IMG/VR virus record: IMGVR_UViG_3300028822_000225
Location: 1-55,818 of that record
DNA length: 55,818 bases
DNA from: a virus
Direction: 5' to 3' (one strand)
A program made the translations under genes and the position numbers. The notes beneath the pieces are model-generated. The model saw only the letters and a list, made by a program, of their open reading frames with translations, made no database searches and was not told where the DNA came from. This document shows, in pieces, positions 54,628 through 55,818 of this stretch. Each line of letters begins with the position of its first letter. Within the stretch, counting starts at the first letter, position 1.

Positions 54628-54761
54628 AAATTAAAACTTCTGGGAATATCAATTTAGGAGTTCCGAAAATCAAAGATTTTCTCCATCCTAATTTCTGCTT
54701 CGCAGAAACTATCCTAAACAACAATATTAAACGAAATAAACTTGCCCCCTCGCAGAGATGA
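54624..54761 (+). CDS. Small protein, 45 aa, GTG start
   Basis: GTGA overlap with the previous stop. VKIKTSGNINLGVPKIKDFL then HPNFCFAETILNNNIKRNKL. A perfect hairpin TTCTGC-TTC-GCAGAA lies inside it. Codons are somewhat different from neighbours (CCG, CGA, TCG), so it may have come in with the methyltransferase. Weakly supported. Confidence 0.42.
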   Translation: MKIKTSGNINLGVPKIKDFLHPNFCFAETILNNNIKRNKLAPSQR

Positions 54762-54764
54762 AAA

Positions 54765-55724
54765 ATGAGATACTTCAGTATATTTACAGGAATCGGTGGA
54801 TTTGAATATGGAATACAACAAGCATTACCAAACGCAGAATGTGTCGGATACTCAGAGATTGACAAATACGCAATCCAAACTTACGAAAGACACTTCAAAC
54901 ACAAAAACTATGGAGACGCAACAAAAATTAAGCCAGAAGAATTACCAGACTTTGATATGCTCTGTGGAGGATTTCCTTGTCAAGCATTCTCAATCGCTGG
55001 AAAACGGAGAGGTTTCAAAGATACCAGAGGCACGATGTTTTTTGAGATTGCAAGAATACTTGAAGTTAAAAGACCTAAGATTGTATTCCTCGAAAATGTC
55101 AAAGGGTTACTCAATCACCAAAAAGGGGAAACTTTCAGAGTCATCATTCAAACGCTTTCAGAATTGGGGTATGATGTTCAATGGATGGTTCTTAACAGCG
55201 AATTTTTTGGAGTTCCCCAGCAACGGGAAAGAGTCTATATTATTGGACTACTTAGAGGAAAATCCATCAGAGAAATCATTTCTTTCAAAACAAGAAATAA
55301 AAAAGATAGTGAGTTGTTATCAACCAAGAGAGTTCAAAACTGGAAAAAGACAAGGTGCAATTACATTAAATACGAAGATTCCGAAAAAAGCGTGGACTCT
55401 TACATCAACGAGAATAATTGGGAGGACTTCATTTGTGATTCCAAGATGAGAACTTTAACACCAATAGAATATGAAAGATTGCAGGGATTCCCTGATGGAT
55501 GGACAGAAGGAGTATCCGACACACAGAGATACAAACAATGTGGTAATGCTGTAACAACTAAAGTAATAAAATCCATCATGGAGAAACTAATCGTGGGCAA
55601 GTTTACTCAAGGGGCTACGCCCTCGTTTAATAAGGATTTAGAGGTTTCGGCTACGCCTACACCCAAATCGCCTTCGGCGACTTCTCCAAACCCTAATATT
55701 AAACAAACTTCAGAAGAAAAATGA
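54765..55724 (+). CDS. dcm: DNA (cytosine-C5) methyltransferase
   Basis: 319 aa. Motif I FTGIGGFEYG (7-16), motif IV GGFPCQAFS (68-76, catalytic C72), motif VI VFLENVKGLL (108-116), motif VIII QQRERVYIIG, and the C-terminal motifs RLQGFPDGW and QCGNAV. Methylates cytosine at C5 in a specific site, probably to protect viral DNA from host restriction; the target site cannot be read. No restriction partner is nearby. The last 45 residues are an odd Pro/Ser/Thr tail (ATPTPKSPSATSPNPN) encoded by short GC-rich hairpins, perhaps a trace of transfer. Confidence 0.92.
   Translation: MRYFSIFTGIGGFEYGIQQALPNAECVGYSEIDKYAIQTYERHFKHKNYGDATKIKPEELPDFDMLCGGFPCQAFSIAGKRRGFKDTRGTMFFEIARILEVKRPKIVFLENVKGLLNHQKGETFRVIIQTLSELGYDVQWMVLNSEFFGVPQQRERVYIIGLLRGKSIREIISFKTRNKKDSELLSTKRVQNWKKTRCNYIKYEDSEKSVDSYINENNWEDFICDSKMRTLTPIEYERLQGFPDGWTEGVSDTQRYKQCGNAVTTKVIKSIMEKLIVGKFTQGATPSFNKDLEVSATPTPKSPSATSPNPNIKQTSEEK
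55611..55682 (+). repeat. Cluster of short GC hairpins in the methyltransferase tail
   Basis: GGGCTACGCCC, CGGCTACGCC and CGCCTTCGGCG lie within about 70 bases, each a 3-5 bp stem with a three-base loop. Base composition differs sharply from the rest of the genome. Confidence 0.7.
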
Positions 55725-55818
55725 ATAAAGAAAAAACAAAAAAACTTTATTTAAGAGAACTAAAGATACCCAGAAAATTTACTTATGATGTTTCTTTAGA
55801 TATAATTGAAAAAGATTA
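55675..55818. repeat. Terminal direct repeat, right copy
   Basis: Identical to 1-144. Contains the start (55721) of the 62-aa gene that is complete at 47-235. Confidence 0.95.

Noticed and set aside
54796-55449. A 217-codon ORF overlapping the methyltransferase in another frame.
   Set aside because: The dcm frame carries all catalytic motifs; the other frame shows no motif.

Overview
The window is a complete, AT-rich (roughly 30 % G+C by eye) genome of an archaeal head-tailed virus (class Caudoviricetes type). Bases 1-144 are repeated exactly at 55675-55818, so the contig closes on itself and the unique genome is 55,674 bp; the gene starting at 47 is the same one cut off at 55721. An archaeal host is inferred because many genes have an archaeal TATA box (TTTATAAA type) centred about 25 nt upstream of the start codon, giving leaderless mRNAs, and because poly-T tracts follow operon ends. 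The giant adhesins are rich in N-glycosylation sequons, as is common in archaeal surface proteins. The host group cannot be fixed from sequence alone; a DPANN-like (Woese/Pacearchaeota-type) or other AT-rich archaeon is a guess.

Layout. (1) 47-12560, plus strand: a surface-glycan cassette (two sulfotransferases, radical SAM/SPASM enzyme, UDP-galactopyranose mutase, three glycosyltransferases), then small DNA-binding proteins, a candidate small terminase, a SWIM zinc protein, a nuclease-like protein and an acidic membrane protein. (2) 12602-12746: tRNA-Ala(UGC) and tRNA-Asp(GUC). (3) 12874-41033, minus strand: the virion module, transcribed leftward as nuclease and nucleotidase, large terminase, portal, protease/scaffold, major capsid protein, decoration protein, neck proteins, two giant adhesins, tail terminator, tube, chaperones, tape measure, tip/hub, a third giant adhesin and membrane (holin-like) proteins. 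(4) 41034-41613: a non-coding, repeat-rich divergent region, the best origin candidate. (5) 41614-48459, plus strand: a very dense early-type operon of 34-205 aa proteins, many with zinc ribbons, plus ParB-like, RHH, winged-helix, P-loop ATPase and HNH proteins. (6) 48464-49404, minus strand: an ssDNA-binding-like protein and two zinc-ribbon proteins. (7) 49647-55724, plus strand: a recombining accessory module of paralogous small proteins, a beta-helix repeat protein, a SAM methyltransferase and a DNA cytosine-C5 methyltransferase.

How it works together: no DNA polymerase, helicase, primase or integrase is recognisable, so replication is probably host-dependent, with viral initiation/segregation and ssDNA-binding factors. 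The virion module is a standard HK97-fold, long-tailed (siphovirus-like) set. The glycan cassette probably modifies host or virion surface sugars.

The most novel signals are: a hairpin element present twice (4927-5008 and 52217-52299) whose arms are identical but lie in different reading frames; a predicted three-way-junction RNA at 1731-1837; a 26-nt tandem duplication that appears to have fused two genes; and a repeated gene-boundary cassette, encoding the last residues of one gene together with the ribosome binding site and start codon of the next, that looks like a shuffling joint. About 25 genes shorter than 60 codons were read directly from the sequence and are included.
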